Assembly (NCBI RefSeq): GCF_010994375.1
Contig: NZ_WHMA01000020.1
Coordinates: forward strand, 1-59,957
Reading direction: 5' to 3'
Origin: Halomonas sp. NO4
GTDB taxonomy: Bacteria; Pseudomonadota; Gammaproteobacteria; Pseudomonadales; Halomonadaceae
Length of the DNA: 59,957 nucleotides
Each line of letters begins with the position of its first letter. Position 1 is the stretch's first letter. Of this stretch, positions 20,429 to 30,103 are shown piece by piece. The position numbers and the translations under genes were made by a program. The notes under the pieces were generated by a model. The model was not told the DNA's origin. It was given only the letters and a program-made list of their open reading frames with translations, and searched no databases.

Positions 20429-21631
20429 TCACAGCCCCAGCTTGTCGGCCACGTAGTCGGCATCCTTGTCGCCGCGCCCCGAAAGGTTGACCAGGATGTG
20501 CCGGTCGGCCGGTAGGCTCGGCGCCACGCGCATCGCCCAGGCCACGGCGTGGGCGCTCTCCAGGGCGGGAATGATGCCCTCCACACGAGAGAGGGTCAGG
20601 AAGGCGTCCAGGCACTCGGCGTCGGTGGCCGTCTCGTAGTCGACACGCCCGCTCTCCTTAAGGTAGCTGTGCTGGGGCCCCACGCCCGGATAGTCGAGCC
20701 CCGAGGCGATGGAGTGCACCGGCATGGGGTTGCCGGCCTCGTCCTCGAGCACGTAGCAGGCCATGCCGTGGATCTCGCCGGGCTTGCCCAGCGTCAGGGT
20801 CGCCGAGTGGCGCGGCGTGTCGAGCCCCTCGCCGGCCGGCTCCACCCCCACCAGGTGCACGTCGGCGTCGTCGAGGAAAGCGGTGAACAGGCCGATGGCG
20901 TTGGAACCGCCGCCCACGCAGGCGGTGACGTGATCGGGAAGACGGCCGTGGCGCTCGAGGAACTGGCTGCGCGCCTCGCGGCCGATAACCGACTGGAAGT
21001 CGCGCACCATCTTGGGGAAGGGGTGCGGGCCCACCACCGAACCGATGGCGTAGATGAAGTGCTGCGGGTCCTTGAGGTACTCCTCGAAGGCGCTGTCCAC
21101 GGCGTCCTTGAGGGTCGCCGTGCCGCGGGTCACCGGGATGAGCGTCGCCCCCAGGATCTTCATCTTGGTGACGTTGGGATGCTCCTTCTCGATGTCCACC
21201 TGGCCCATGTGGATCTCGCAGGGGATGCCCACCAGGGCGCAGGCGGTGGCCAGGGCCACGCCGTGCTGGCCAGCGCCGGTCTCGGCGATCACCTTGGTCT
21301 TGCCCATGAACTTGGCGAGCAGCGCCTCGCCCAGGCAGTGATTGATCTTGTGCGCGCCGGTGTGGTTCAGATCCTCGCGCTTGAGGTGGATCTGCGCACC
21401 ACCGAGTTTCGCGGACAGCCGCCGGGCGTGGAAGATCGGGCTCGGCCGCCCCACGTAGTCGGCGAGGAGGTCCGCCAGCTCGGTCTGGAAGTCCTCGCGA
21501 ACGCGGATCTCCTCGTAGGCGGCATCGATCTCGTCCATGATCCGCTTGAGCTCGGGCGGAATGTGCTGGCCCCCGAAGCGGCCGAAGAACCCCTGGGCGT
21601 CGGGCAGGTTGGCAAAGGGCGACTCACTCAT
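20429..21631 (-). CDS. trpB: Tryptophan synthase beta chain, stand-alone copy
   Basis: TrpB joins indole and serine to make tryptophan with pyridoxal phosphate. The 400-residue protein starts with the family's FGGQHIP, has the PLP lysine K95 in HTGAHKINH, the catalytic glutamate E118 in AETGAGQHG, the phosphate-binding GGGSNA and the C-terminal SGRGDKD. Several stretches differ from the usual proteobacterial TrpB, such as [17 protein letters not shown] where most have a (K/E)DIERQ-NVFRM form. No trpA, trpF or other trp gene is near, unlike the normal trpFBA order. It may be a second copy used for indole or serine salvage. The ATG at 21631 is the family start; the open frame upstream is non-coding. 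Confidence 0.9.
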   Translation of the reverse strand: MSESPFANLPDAQGFFGRFGGQHIPPELKRIMDEIDAAYEEIRVREDFQTELADLLADYVGRPSPIFHARRLSAKLGGAQIHLKREDLNHTGAHKINHCLGEALLAKFMGKTKVIAETGAGQHGVALATACALVGIPCEIHMGQVDIEKEHPNVTKMKILGATLIPVTRGTATLKDAVDSAFEEYLKDPQHFIYAIGSVVGPHPFPKMVRDFQSVIGREARSQFLERHGRLPDHVTACVGGGSNAIGLFTAFLDDADVHLVGVEPAGEGLDTPRHSATLTLGKPGEIHGMACYVLEDEAGNPMPVHSIASGLDYPGVGPQHSYLKESGRVDYETATDAECLDAFLTLSRVEGIIPALESAHAVAWAMRVAPSLPADRHILVNLSGRGDKDADYVADKLGL

Positions 21632-21720
21632 GATTGGCGATCCTGACAGGCAGTAGGTGACAAACGGATCATTCATCCTGCCCCGGCGCCACGCCGCTGT
21701 CGAGGCGACCTTGGCCGAGT

Positions 21721-22647
21721 TCATCCCGCGAGCCACAGCCCCAGGTTCAACAGCCCCAGGCTTGCCAGCAGCACCCCCACGTTGAGTCCCAGCAGCGACG
21801 CAAGCGACGAAACGTCGCTTGCCCGGGCACGCGGCGGCAGACGCCAGAGTCCGCGCGCCAGCCAGAGTGCCGCGGGCAGGGCCAGCCACATCAACCAGGC
21901 CGCGGCCGGCAGCCAGGCCGCGGCCACGAGGGGCGGAACCACCAGGAAGGCCGCCAGCACCAGCGCCGCGACCCCGCGGGCCGCACGCGGCACCCCCAGG
22001 GCGATGGCCAGATGGTAGCGGCCCACGCGACGATCCGCCGCGATGTCGGGCAGTTGGTTGGCGAGCAGCAGCGCGCTCACCAGCAGCATGGGCGGCAGCG
22101 ATACCGCCAGCGCCGTGGCCGAGACCCCACCGGTGAGCGCCTGGTAGCTTCCCACCACCATCAGGGTACCGAAGCCCACGCCGGGTGCCAGCAGGCACAG
22201 CCAGGGGCGGCGGGTCAGCCAGCCGGTATAGGCCACCACCAGCCCGACTCCGATCAGGCCGTGGAGCAGCAGGAGCGGCCCCGAGCGCCACGTGAACCAG
22301 GCGCCGATGACCACCACCGTCGCCAGGCAGAGATGCGCGGCAAGACGCACGGCGACCGCCGCCTCGGGCCGCTCGATCAGTGCGCCGCTGCCCCCGGAGA
22401 AGGGGGTGCGCTCGGTGAGGGCGTCCAGGCCGCTTTCGAAGTCATGGTGCTCGTTGAAGAGATTGACCGCAGCGTGGGCGAGCAGCGCGGCCAGCAATAC
22501 CAGGGCGATATCCAGCCCGGCCGCCGCATGGCCATCGACCCGGGCGCCGGTCACCGCCAAGCCGGCGCACAGCGGCGCGAGCACCAGGAAGGGCGGGCGC
22601 GCACTGCGCCAGCAGGTTTTGAGATGGTGGGCGATGGGCGTGGTCAT
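21721..22647 (-). CDS. UbiA-family membrane prenyltransferase (MenA-like)
   Basis: A 308-residue polytopic membrane protein with about eight hydrophobic segments. The two aspartate-rich motifs of the UbiA superfamily are present: [14 protein letters not shown] near residue 63 and [11 protein letters not shown] near residue 198. They bind the Mg-prenyl-diphosphate. The RTPFSGGSG that follows the first motif is typical of MenA-like members. The prenyl acceptor is not clear, and no menaquinone gene is near. The ATG at 22647 has AGGGA upstream. It is 28 bp after the esterase gene, so the two are probably co-transcribed. Confidence 0.82.
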   Translation of the reverse strand: MTTPIAHHLKTCWRSARPPFLVLAPLCAGLAVTGARVDGHAAAGLDIALVLLAALLAHAAVNLFNEHHDFESGLDALTERTPFSGGSGALIERPEAAVAVRLAAHLCLATVVVIGAWFTWRSGPLLLLHGLIGVGLVVAYTGWLTRRPWLCLLAPGVGFGTLMVVGSYQALTGGVSATALAVSLPPMLLVSALLLANQLPDIAADRRVGRYHLAIALGVPRAARGVAALVLAAFLVVPPLVAAAWLPAAAWLMWLALPAALWLARGLWRLPPRARASDVSSLASLLGLNVGVLLASLGLLNLGLWLAG

Positions 22648-22675
22648 CCGGCGTCCCTGCCGTCCGCGCTGCGTC

Positions 22676-23344
22676 TCACCGGGCCAGCCGCTCGGAGAGC
22701 CAGGCCCCGATGTCGGCGACCTGCTGGGGACAGATGGCATGGGCCATGGGATAGGTACGATAGGTGACCGGATGCCCCAGGGCCTTGACCCGCTCGAAGC
22801 CTGCTTTGCCCAGCGCCTCGGGCACCACCGGATCGAAGGTACCGTGGTGCACCTCGACGGGTAGCTCGCGGTTGGCCTCGGCGAGCCGGATGGAGTCGGC
22901 GGTAGCGAAGTAGGTGGACAGCGCAAGCAGCCCGCCCAGGGGTGCATCGAAAGTGAGCGCCGCCTCATAGGCCACCGCCCCGCCCTGGGAGAAGCCAGCC
23001 AGGATGATGCGCCGACTGTCGATGCCGTGGCTCATCTGCTCGCGCACCAGCGCCTGGATGCGCGCGGCGGAATCGCGCAGCTGCGGCTCGTCGACGCGAC
23101 GGTCGAGGTTCATCTCGTGGATGTCATACCACGCCGGCATCACCATGCCGCCGTTGACGGTCACCGGCAGGCGCGGCGCATGGGGCAGGATGAAGCGCAC
23201 GCTGGCATCGCGCGGCAGCGCCAGCGCCGGCACCAGCGGCTCGAAGTCGCTGCCGTCGGCGCCCAGGCCGTGAAGGATGAACACGCAGGCGTCGGCGGGC
23301 TTGCCCCCCTGGGGCTCGATGATCAGCTCATCGGGTTGGCTCAT
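22676..23344 (-). CDS. Carboxylesterase/phospholipase of the alpha/beta-hydrolase family (EstB/YpfH type)
   Basis: A 222-residue cytoplasmic hydrolase. LHGLGADGSDF provides the oxyanion hole, GFSQGG carries the nucleophile serine, HHGTFDPVVP the aspartate and YPMAHAI the histidine. The family hydrolyses short acyl esters and lysophospholipids. No signal peptide is seen. It is 28 bp upstream of the prenyltransferase gene on the same strand. Confidence 0.9.
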   Translation of the reverse strand: MSQPDELIIEPQGGKPADACVFILHGLGADGSDFEPLVPALALPRDASVRFILPHAPRLPVTVNGGMVMPAWYDIHEMNLDRRVDEPQLRDSAARIQALVREQMSHGIDSRRIILAGFSQGGAVAYEAALTFDAPLGGLLALSTYFATADSIRLAEANRELPVEVHHGTFDPVVPEALGKAGFERVKALGHPVTYRTYPMAHAICPQQVADIGAWLSERLAR

Positions 23345-23407
23345 GGTGAGATCTCGCAGTCGCGGAAAACCGACACCCTACCGTAAACGTCGGCGCAGGA
23401 CGAGACG

Positions 23408-25177
23408 TCAGAACGGCCAGACGACCGGGATCAGCGCCAGCGCTACCGCCGCCGTCAGCAGATTGAGCGGGCCACCCACGCGCAGGAAGTCGCTGAATCG
23501 GTAGCCGCCCGGACCGTGCACCATCAGGTTGGTCTGGTAGCCGATGGGGGTGAGAAAGCTCGCCGAGGCGGCGAACATCACCGCCACCACATAGGGCATG
23601 GGGTTGACGCCCAGCGTGTCGACGGCGGCCATGACGATCGGGAAGGTGATCACCGCCGCGGCGTTGTTGGTGACCACGGCGGTGAGCAGGCTCACCAGCA
23701 CATAGACCGCCACCAGCAGCCCCAAGGGGCTGCCGGCAGCCAGGCCGAGCACGCCCTCGGCGAGCGCCGCGGCGGCACCCGAGCTCTCCAGCGCCGCCCC
23801 CAGGCCGAAGGAGGCGGCGATGGTCAGCAGTACCTGGGTGTCGAGGCCGCGCTTGGCCGCCCCCACCGAGCAGCAGCCGGTGAGAAGCGCCAGCGCCGCG
23901 CCCAGCATGGCGGCGTTCATCAGGCTCATCACGCCGAAGGCCGCCAGCACGACCACCCCGGCGAGGATGCTCCAGGCAAGCCCCGCCTTCTCGTGCACCG
24001 GGCGCGCCGCCCCGTTGACCTGGCTGATCAGCAGGAAGTCCCGCGACTGGCGATGGCGTTCGATGAACGGCGGGCGCGCCTCGAGCAGCAGCACGTCAGC
24101 GGGCTGCAGGCGCACCTGGCCCAGGTTGCCGGCGACCCGCTCGCCGCCGCGACACACCGCCAGCACGGCGGCGCCATAGAGGGTGCGGAAGTGGCCGTCG
24201 CGGATGCGCTGGCCGACGAACTGGCACTGGTCGGAGACCACCGCTTCCACCAGGCGGCGTTCGCGGAAGTCCTTCTCGAGGCTCGACTCGCCGTGGCGCG
24301 ACGGCACCAGGCCGCGGATCTGCTGCAGCTCCACGGCGCCGTCGGAGGTACCGGCGAACACCAGGCGGTCGCCGCCCTTGAGGCGCTCGCCCGGCCCCAC
24401 CACGCTGACCACGTTGCCGCCACGCTCGATCTCCACCAGGAAGAGCTCTCGCAGATGGCGCAGCCCCGCCTCCTCCACCGTGCGGTCGACCAGCGGCCCC
24501 GCCGGGTCGACCTCCATCTCGATGGTGAACTCCCGCGGGTTCTCGAAGGCGGCCTCGGCGCCGCGCCGCCGGGGCAGCAGCCGCGGCCCCACCAGGATCA
24601 GGTACACGAGTCCCACCAGCGCCACCGGTACGCCCACCCAGGCGATGTCGAAGAGCCCCATCGCAAGCTGGGGGTCGCGCTCCAGCAGCAGGCCGTGCAC
24701 CACCAGGTTGGTACTGGTACCGAACAAGGTGATGGTGCCACCGAGGATGGAGGCAAAGCTCAGCGGCATCAGCAGCCGATGGGCGGGCAGCGTCAGGCGG
24801 CGCGCCCAGCTCAGCACGGCGGGGATGTAGGTGGCCACCACCGGCGTATTGTTGATGAAGCCGCTGAGCGAGACCACCGGCAGCAGCAGACGCACCAGCG
24901 CTCGGCCCTCGCTGCGCGGCCTGCCCAGCACGTAGCGGATGATCAGGTCGATACCGCCGGTCTCGCGGATGCTCGCCACCAGCACGTAGAGAAAGGCCAC
25001 AGTGAACAGCCCGGTGCTGGAAAAGCCGGCCAGCGCCTGGTCGGGCTCGATCACCCCGAGGGTGAGCAGCAGGATCACCGCTCCGAGCAGGATGATATCG
25101 GGGCCGAGGCGAGAAAAGACCATCAGCCCGAAGACGGCGATGACGACGGCGAAAGAGAGCCAGGCAGCCAGGGGCAT
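23408..25177 (-). CDS. SLC13-family permease with internal RCK_C (TrkA-C) domains
   Basis: About 589 residues. Hydrophobic blocks at both ends (each five to six segments) flank a soluble middle of about 180 residues with two RCK_C-like units (FTIEMEVDPAGPLVDRTVEEAGL...; RLVEAVVSDQCQFVGQRI...). This layout is common in SLC13/NadC-type carriers of bacteria, with unknown anions (sulfate, citrate, dicarboxylates). The GFINNTPVVATYIPAV and VVTNNAAAVITFP motifs are the two repeat-related substrate loops. Start uncertain: ATG at 25177 (weak GGAAT site) or ATG at 25210. It is upstream of, and same strand as, the esterase gene with a 63-bp gap. Confidence 0.87.
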   Translation of the reverse strand: MPLAAWLSFAVVIAVFGLMVFSRLGPDIILLGAVILLLTLGVIEPDQALAGFSSTGLFTVAFLYVLVASIRETGGIDLIIRYVLGRPRSEGRALVRLLLPVVSLSGFINNTPVVATYIPAVLSWARRLTLPAHRLLMPLSFASILGGTITLFGTSTNLVVHGLLLERDPQLAMGLFDIAWVGVPVALVGLVYLILVGPRLLPRRRGAEAAFENPREFTIEMEVDPAGPLVDRTVEEAGLRHLRELFLVEIERGGNVVSVVGPGERLKGGDRLVFAGTSDGAVELQQIRGLVPSRHGESSLEKDFRERRLVEAVVSDQCQFVGQRIRDGHFRTLYGAAVLAVCRGGERVAGNLGQVRLQPADVLLLEARPPFIERHRQSRDFLLISQVNGAARPVHEKAGLAWSILAGVVVLAAFGVMSLMNAAMLGAALALLTGCCSVGAAKRGLDTQVLLTIAASFGLGAALESSGAAAALAEGVLGLAAGSPLGLLVAVYVLVSLLTAVVTNNAAAVITFPIVMAAVDTLGVNPMPYVVAVMFAASASFLTPIGYQTNLMVHGPGGYRFSDFLRVGGPLNLLTAAVALALIPVVWPF

Positions 25178-25300
25178 GGGACGATTCCGTACAGCGTGCA
25201 GAACCGCCATTGTGAAGGCCGCTGCATATTCTAAAAAGTTATTTTTAGAAATTCATTTATTCATTTTAGAGCTTAGAGAATCACCAGCTTCCCAACGTGA

Positions 25301-25324
25301 AAAGGCCCGCCGAAGCGGGCCTTT
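25301..25324 (-). terminator. Rho-independent terminator of the cold-shock gene
   Basis: Perfect 10-bp arms AAAGGCCCGC / GCGGGCCTTT with a CGAA loop (TTCG on the minus strand), ending in GCCTTTTC in the minus direction. It lies 53 bp after the cold-shock gene stop. Confidence 0.85.
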
Positions 25325-25377
25325 CTCGACTGCCTGATCCTAAAGATCGACAACAGTCACATCAGATCAGGTGGCGT

Positions 25378-25584
25378 TCAGCCGATGACCTTGATGTTGG
25401 ACGCCTGCAGGCCTTTCTTGCCCTGGGTGACGTCGAAGGAGACCTTCTGGCCGTCCTGCAGAGACTTGAAGCCTTCAGCCTGGATCTCGGAGAAGTGCGC
25501 GAACAGGTCGTCGCCGCTGTCGTCCGGAGAGATGAAGCCGAAGCCTTTAGTGTCGTTGAACCACTTGACGGTACCGGTAGCCAT
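25378..25584 (-). CDS. Cold-shock protein, CspA family
   Basis: A 68-residue single cold-shock domain that binds single-stranded nucleic acid. RNP1 (KGFGFI) and RNP2 (DLFAHF) are intact, and the start [18 protein letters not shown] is typical. The ATG at 25584 has GAGGAATT upstream. About 230 bp of non-coding DNA follow up to the GMC gene's stop codon, enough for the long 5' leader common in this family; I cannot say whether it responds to cold. Confidence 0.96.
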   Translation of the reverse strand: MATGTVKWFNDTKGFGFISPDDSGDDLFAHFSEIQAEGFKSLQDGQKVSFDVTQGKKGLQASNIKVIG

Positions 25585-25814
25585 GATCGAATTCCTCGAA
25601 TAGCGTTTGATTTGCCGGGAGATACCCGAGTTGCAGTGGGTAAAACAAGAAACCTTCACCGGGAAATCGACGCCATGAGCGTTTCGATGACCACCTGCGA
25701 TGTTCCACTTGCCAACCAACTGCACGCAGCATGCGCCCTTGGCGGGCGCACGTCAAACACTATTTTCACGAGATGACGAGAAAATGACGCCGCCCGCCGG
25801 CACAGCGCATCTCA

Positions 25815-27461
25815 TCACCCGGCGAGGATCCAGCCCGCCGCCTTTTCGGCGATCATCAGCGTCGGCGAGTTGGTGTTGCCGCTGGTGATGGTGGGCATGA
25901 CGCCGGCGTCCACCACGCGCAACCCCGCCACGCCGCGCACCTTGAGGTGCGAGTCCACCACCGCCAGGGGATCGTCGTCACGGCCCATCTTGGTGGTGCC
26001 CACGGGGTGGAAGATGGTGGTGCCGATATCGCCGGCGAGCCGTACCAGTTCGTCGTCCGTCTGATACTCGATACCCGGCTTGACCTCCTCCGGAGCGTAC
26101 TTGGCAAAGGCGGCCTGCGCGGCGATGCGCCGGGTGACGCGCAGCGAGTCGGCGGCGACCTTGCGATCCTCGGGGGTGCTCAGGTAGTTGGGCGCAATGG
26201 CCGGCGCCTGGCGCGGATCGCGGCTCTTGATGCGCACCGTGCCACGGCTGGTGGGGTTGAGGTTGCACACGCTGGCGGTGATGGCCGGGAAGTCGTGCAG
26301 CGGCTGGCCGAAGGCCGGCAGGCTCAGCGGCTGAACGTGGTACTCGATGTTGGGGTGCGAGTACTCGTCGCTGCTACGGGTGAAGGCGCACAGCTGGGAG
26401 GGCGCCATGCTCATCGGCCCGGTGCGCTTCAAAGCGTACTCCAGGCCGATGCGCGCCTTGCCAAGCCAGGAGCTCGCCAGGGTGTTGAGGGTCTTGGCCC
26501 CGGAGACCTTGTAGATCGAGCGGATCTGCAGGTGGTCCTGGAGGTTCTCGCCCACCCCGGGCAGCTCCGCCACCAGGGGAATCTCGTGCTCGGCCAGCAG
26601 GTCGGCCGGGCCGATGCCGGAGAGTTGCAGCAACTGCGGCGAACCAATCGAGCCAGCGGAGAGGATTACCTCGCGCCCCGCCCGCACCACCCGCTCTTCG
26701 CCCTCGCGCTCGACACGCACCCCCGTGCAGCGCGGCTCGCCGCCCTGCCCCGTCTCGAACACCAGCTTTTCCACCTGGGTGGAATGCCACAGGGTGAGGT
26801 TGTCGCGCTTCGCGACCCCGCGCAGAAAGGCCTTGGAGGTGTTCCAGCGGAAGCCACTGCGCTGGTTGACCTCGAAGTAGTCCACGCCCTCGTTGTCACC
26901 ACGGTTGAAGTCGCGGGTGCGGGGAATGCCGGCCTCGACGGCGGCGGTGGCGAAGTCGTCGAGCACCTGCCAGCGCAAGCGCTGCTTCTCCACCCGCCAC
27001 TCGCCGCCATGGCCGTGAAAGTCGCGGTGGGCACCGTCGGCATCGCCGCCGTCGTCCAGGCGCTGGTGGTCTTCGTGCTTCATGAAGTCGGGCAGGCAGT
27101 TGTCCCAGCGCCAGGCGGGCTCGCCGGTGAGCTCGGCCCAGTGATCGTAGTCACGGGCCTGGCCGCGGATGTAGAGCATGCCGTTGATGCTCGAGCAGCC
27201 GCCCAGGGTCTTGCCGCGGGGGTAGATCAGCGAGCGGCCGTTGAGCCCGACATCCGGCTCGGTACGAAAGCGCCAGTCGGTGCGCGGATTGTCGATGCAG
27301 TAGAGGTAGCCCACCGGGATGTGAATCCAGTGGTAGTTGTCGCGCCCACCGGCCTCGATGAGCAGCACCCGGTTGGCGGGATCGGCGCTCAGGCGGTTGG
27401 CCAGCAGGCAGCCGGCGGTGCCGGCGCCCACGATGATGTAGTCGAATTCTTGTTCAGCCAT
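25815..27461 (-). CDS. GMC-family FAD oxidoreductase (DddA-like alcohol dehydrogenase)
   Basis: A 548-residue flavoprotein. The FAD-binding VGAGTAGCLLANRL starts at about residue 11, the GMC signature PRGKTLGGCSSING follows, and the C-terminal catalytic histidine is in FHPVGTTKMG, with the second polar residue in GNTNSPTLM. GMC members include choline dehydrogenase and AlkJ. Here the partner gene, 24 bp upstream on the same strand, is an MmsA-type dehydrogenase. The same pairing in Halomonas sp. HTNK1 is DddA-DddC, where DddA oxidises 3-hydroxypropionate to malonate semialdehyde. That role is my best guess; a betA role is less likely because betB and betI are absent. Confidence 0.85.
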   Translation of the reverse strand: MAEQEFDYIIVGAGTAGCLLANRLSADPANRVLLIEAGGRDNYHWIHIPVGYLYCIDNPRTDWRFRTEPDVGLNGRSLIYPRGKTLGGCSSINGMLYIRGQARDYDHWAELTGEPAWRWDNCLPDFMKHEDHQRLDDGGDADGAHRDFHGHGGEWRVEKQRLRWQVLDDFATAAVEAGIPRTRDFNRGDNEGVDYFEVNQRSGFRWNTSKAFLRGVAKRDNLTLWHSTQVEKLVFETGQGGEPRCTGVRVEREGEERVVRAGREVILSAGSIGSPQLLQLSGIGPADLLAEHEIPLVAELPGVGENLQDHLQIRSIYKVSGAKTLNTLASSWLGKARIGLEYALKRTGPMSMAPSQLCAFTRSSDEYSHPNIEYHVQPLSLPAFGQPLHDFPAITASVCNLNPTSRGTVRIKSRDPRQAPAIAPNYLSTPEDRKVAADSLRVTRRIAAQAAFAKYAPEEVKPGIEYQTDDELVRLAGDIGTTIFHPVGTTKMGRDDDPLAVVDSHLKVRGVAGLRVVDAGVMPTITSGNTNSPTLMIAEKAAGWILAG

Positions 27462-27485
27462 GACGTACTCTCCCCGCCGGCCTGC

Positions 27486-28997
27486 TCACTTGTGGGTCGG
27501 CATGGCGAACTCGGCGCCTGCGTTGATGGAGTCCGACCAGCGCTGCATGATCGACTTCTGCTTGGTGTAGAAGCGCACCCCCTCCTCCCCGTAGGCGTGG
27601 GTGTCGCCGAACAGCGAGCGCTTCCAGCCGCCGAAGCCGTGCCACGCCATGGGCACCGGGATCGGAACGTTGATGCCCACCATGCCCACCTGGATGCGCC
27701 GGCCGAACTCGCGCGCCACGCTGCCGCTCTCGGTGAAGCAGCTCACGCCGTTACCGAACTCGTGATCGTTGATCAGCTGGATGGCGGTGGCCACGTCCGG
27801 CACCCGCACGCAGGCGAGCACCGGGCCGAAGATCTCCTCTTTATAGATGGTCATCTCCGGGGTGACGTGGTCGAACAGGGTACCGCCCATCCAGAAGCCC
27901 TCGGCACAGCCCTCGCCGGTGGTGGCGGCGTCGAAGTCGCGGCCGTCGACCACCAGTTCGGCGCCCTCTGCCACGCCCTTGTCGATGTAGCCGGTGATGC
28001 GCTGGTGGGCCTGGGCGGTGACGATGGGGCCCATCTCGGCGTCGAGCTCCATGCCGTTCTTGACCTTCAGGGCGCGGGCGCGCTCGGCCAGGCGCGGCAC
28101 GAGCGTGTCGGCCACGTCGCCCACCAGCACCGCCACGCTGATCGCCATGCAACGCTCGCCGGCACTGCCGTAGGCGGCGCCGATCAGGGCGTCCACGGCC
28201 TTGTCGAGGTCGGCGTCGGGCATCACCACCATGTGGTTCTTGGCGCCGCCCAGGGCCTGCACGCGCTTGCCGTGGCGTGCGCCGGTCTCGTAGATGAGGT
28301 TGGCGATGGGCGTGGAGCCGACGAACGACAGCGCCTGGACGTCGGGATGCACCATGAGCGCCTCGACGCTCTCCTTGTCGCCCTGCACCACGTTGAAGAC
28401 GCCATCGGGCAGCCCGGCTTGCTTGAGCAGGTCGGCAATCAGCAGCGAGGCGCTGGGGTCCAGCGGGCTCGGCTTGAGGATGAAGGTGTTGCCGGTGGCA
28501 ATCGCCAGCGGGAACATCCACATCGGCACCATGGCCGGGAAGTTGAACGGGGTGATGCCGGCCACCACGCCGAGCGGCTGACGCATCGTCCAGTTGTCGA
28601 TGCCGCTGCTCACCTGCTCGGTGTAGTCGCCCTTGAGCAGCTGGGGCACGCCGCAGGCGAACTCCACGATATCGATGCCGCGCGCCACCTCACCCTGGGC
28701 ATCGGTGAACACCTTGCCGTGCTCCTTGGTGATCGCGCGGGCCAGCTCGTCCTTGTGGGCATTGAGCAGCTCCAGGAACTTGAACAGCACCCGGGCGCGG
28801 CGAATCGGCGGGGTATCGGCCCAGGCGGGGAAGGCGGCCTTGGCTGCCGCCACGGCAGTATCGACATCGCCGCGCGAGGCGAGCGCCACCCGGCCGGAGA
28901 CCTGGCCGGTCGCCGGGTTGAAGACGTCCTGGGTGCGGCCTGAGTCACCGGCGGCGGGCTGGCCATTGATATAATGCGCAATCGCGTTCGTGGTCAT
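27486..28997 (-). CDS. mmsA: CoA-acylating (methyl)malonate-semialdehyde dehydrogenase
   Basis: A 503-residue aldehyde dehydrogenase. The catalytic cysteine is C283 in AGERCMAIS, and the oxyanion asparagine is N152 in TPFNFP. The usual general-base glutamate is replaced (GGAKNH, N254), as is normal for the CoA-acylating MmsA group. It turns methylmalonate semialdehyde to propionyl-CoA or malonate semialdehyde to acetyl-CoA, using NAD+ and CoA. In valine degradation it is found with mmsB; here it is with a GMC oxidoreductase instead, matching DddC. It is divergent from a LysR regulator 142 bp away, which probably controls it. Confidence 0.92.
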   Translation of the reverse strand: MTTNAIAHYINGQPAAGDSGRTQDVFNPATGQVSGRVALASRGDVDTAVAAAKAAFPAWADTPPIRRARVLFKFLELLNAHKDELARAITKEHGKVFTDAQGEVARGIDIVEFACGVPQLLKGDYTEQVSSGIDNWTMRQPLGVVAGITPFNFPAMVPMWMFPLAIATGNTFILKPSPLDPSASLLIADLLKQAGLPDGVFNVVQGDKESVEALMVHPDVQALSFVGSTPIANLIYETGARHGKRVQALGGAKNHMVVMPDADLDKAVDALIGAAYGSAGERCMAISVAVLVGDVADTLVPRLAERARALKVKNGMELDAEMGPIVTAQAHQRITGYIDKGVAEGAELVVDGRDFDAATTGEGCAEGFWMGGTLFDHVTPEMTIYKEEIFGPVLACVRVPDVATAIQLINDHEFGNGVSCFTESGSVAREFGRRIQVGMVGINVPIPVPMAWHGFGGWKRSLFGDTHAYGEEGVRFYTKQKSIMQRWSDSINAGAEFAMPTHK

Positions 28998-29100
28998 GGC
29001 GTGGCTTCCTGTTGTGGCAGCATCATCGGGGAAATCGTGCGTTATCGGCCTAGCCTAGCGCCACGACCGGGCGAATCAATTGAGGAATTCAAAAGCGAGA

Positions 29101-29117
29101 TATAAGCTCAGCTGATA
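29101..29117. promoter_or_regulatory. Candidate LysR-type operator in the mmsA/lysR divergent region
   Basis: TATAAGCTCAGCTGATA is an inverted repeat with one mismatch in eight-base arms around a central C, and it contains the T-N11-A spacing of LysR-family sites. It lies 23 bp upstream of the LysR gene start and about 105 bp from the mmsA start, where an autoregulatory and activating site would be. Confidence 0.5.
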
Positions 29118-29139
29118 ACACAGATCGAGCTTTCGCCTC

Positions 29140-30048
29140 ATGCAGGACCTCCAGACCCTTCGCGCCTTCGTCACCGTGGCCCGTGAGGGCAGCGTCTCCC
29201 GCGCCGCCGAACGGCTGCACCTGACCCAGCCGGCGGTGAGCCTCAAGCTCAAGCAGCTGCAGGAGGGCCTCGGCCTGACGCTGTTCCGGCGTCGCCCCCA
29301 GGGCCTTGCGCTCACCGCCGACGGCCAGGCGCTACTGCCCGCCGCCGAGCAGGCGCTGGCCGCCGTAACGGCCTTCGAGTCCAATGCCCGGGCGCTGCAC
29401 CGCACCCTGCGCGGCCGGCTGCGCATCGGCACCATCGTCGACCCCGAGTTCATCCGCCTCGGCGCTTTCCTCCACCGCCTGGTGGCGCGCGCCCCGCAGC
29501 TCGAGACCGAGCTCAGCCACGGCATGAGCGGCAGCGTGCTGGCGCGCCTGCGACGCGGCGAGCTCGACGTGGGCTTCTACCTGGCACCGCCCGGCGAGGG
29601 TCCGGGCGACGCCGCCCCGGAGATCGCCTGCCGCGAGCTGACCCTCTTCCACTACCACGTCATCGCCCCGGCCGGCTGGGGCAGCCGCCTGGCGCACACC
29701 GACTGGCCGAGCCTCGCCGCCCTGCCGTGGATCGTGACCCCGAGCGACTCCGTTCATCACCGCCTGCTGCGCGGCTCACTCGACCCGCTGGGCCTTTCGC
29801 CCCACGGCGTCGCCCAGGTGGATCAGGAGGCGTGCATGCTCGACCTGGTGCGCGCCGGCGTGGGGCTGAGTCTGGCCCGCGACGCCCTGGCCATGGCCGA
29901 GCGCCAGGAGCGCGGCCTGGCCATCGCCGAGGGCGTGCGCCTGCCCTGCGCCCTGTGCTTCGTGTGGCAGCGCCGCCGTACCGAGGAGCCGGTGATCAGC
30001 GAGGCCCTGGAGGTGCTGGCCGGCGTGTGGGGGCTCGGCGCCGATTGA
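29140..30048 (+). CDS. LysR-family transcriptional regulator
   Basis: A 302-residue regulator. The winged helix-turn-helix covers residues 1-60 (LRAFVTVAREGSVSRAAERL, then LTQPAVSLKLKQLQ). The remaining 240 residues are a LysR substrate-binding domain. It is transcribed away from mmsA and the GMC gene, the classic layout of a LysR regulator and its target operon. The inducer may be 3-hydroxypropionate, acrylate or a valine-pathway intermediate; this is inference. The start has no strong ribosome-binding site. Confidence 0.92.
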   Translation: MQDLQTLRAFVTVAREGSVSRAAERLHLTQPAVSLKLKQLQEGLGLTLFRRRPQGLALTADGQALLPAAEQALAAVTAFESNARALHRTLRGRLRIGTIVDPEFIRLGAFLHRLVARAPQLETELSHGMSGSVLARLRRGELDVGFYLAPPGEGPGDAAPEIACRELTLFHYHVIAPAGWGSRLAHTDWPSLAALPWIVTPSDSVHHRLLRGSLDPLGLSPHGVAQVDQEACMLDLVRAGVGLSLARDALAMAERQERGLAIAEGVRLPCALCFVWQRRRTEEPVISEALEVLAGVWGLGAD

Positions 30049-30103
30049 CAGGCGCGCCCCGCGGCCCTGCAATGGCAGCTCGTTTCATCGCAAGGAGCGC
30101 GCC

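Noticed and set aside
25815..27461. Choline dehydrogenase (betA) for the GMC gene
   Set aside because: No betB, betI or betT is adjacent, and the partner is an MmsA-type dehydrogenase, which fits a DddA-like alcohol dehydrogenase better. Without alignment, betA cannot be excluded.
25947..28943. 998-codon open frame on the plus strand
   Set aside because: It is antisense to the GMC and mmsA genes, which have clear motifs. The product is rich in Ala, Gly, Arg, His and Val without any domain, as expected for the opposite strand of GC-rich genes.
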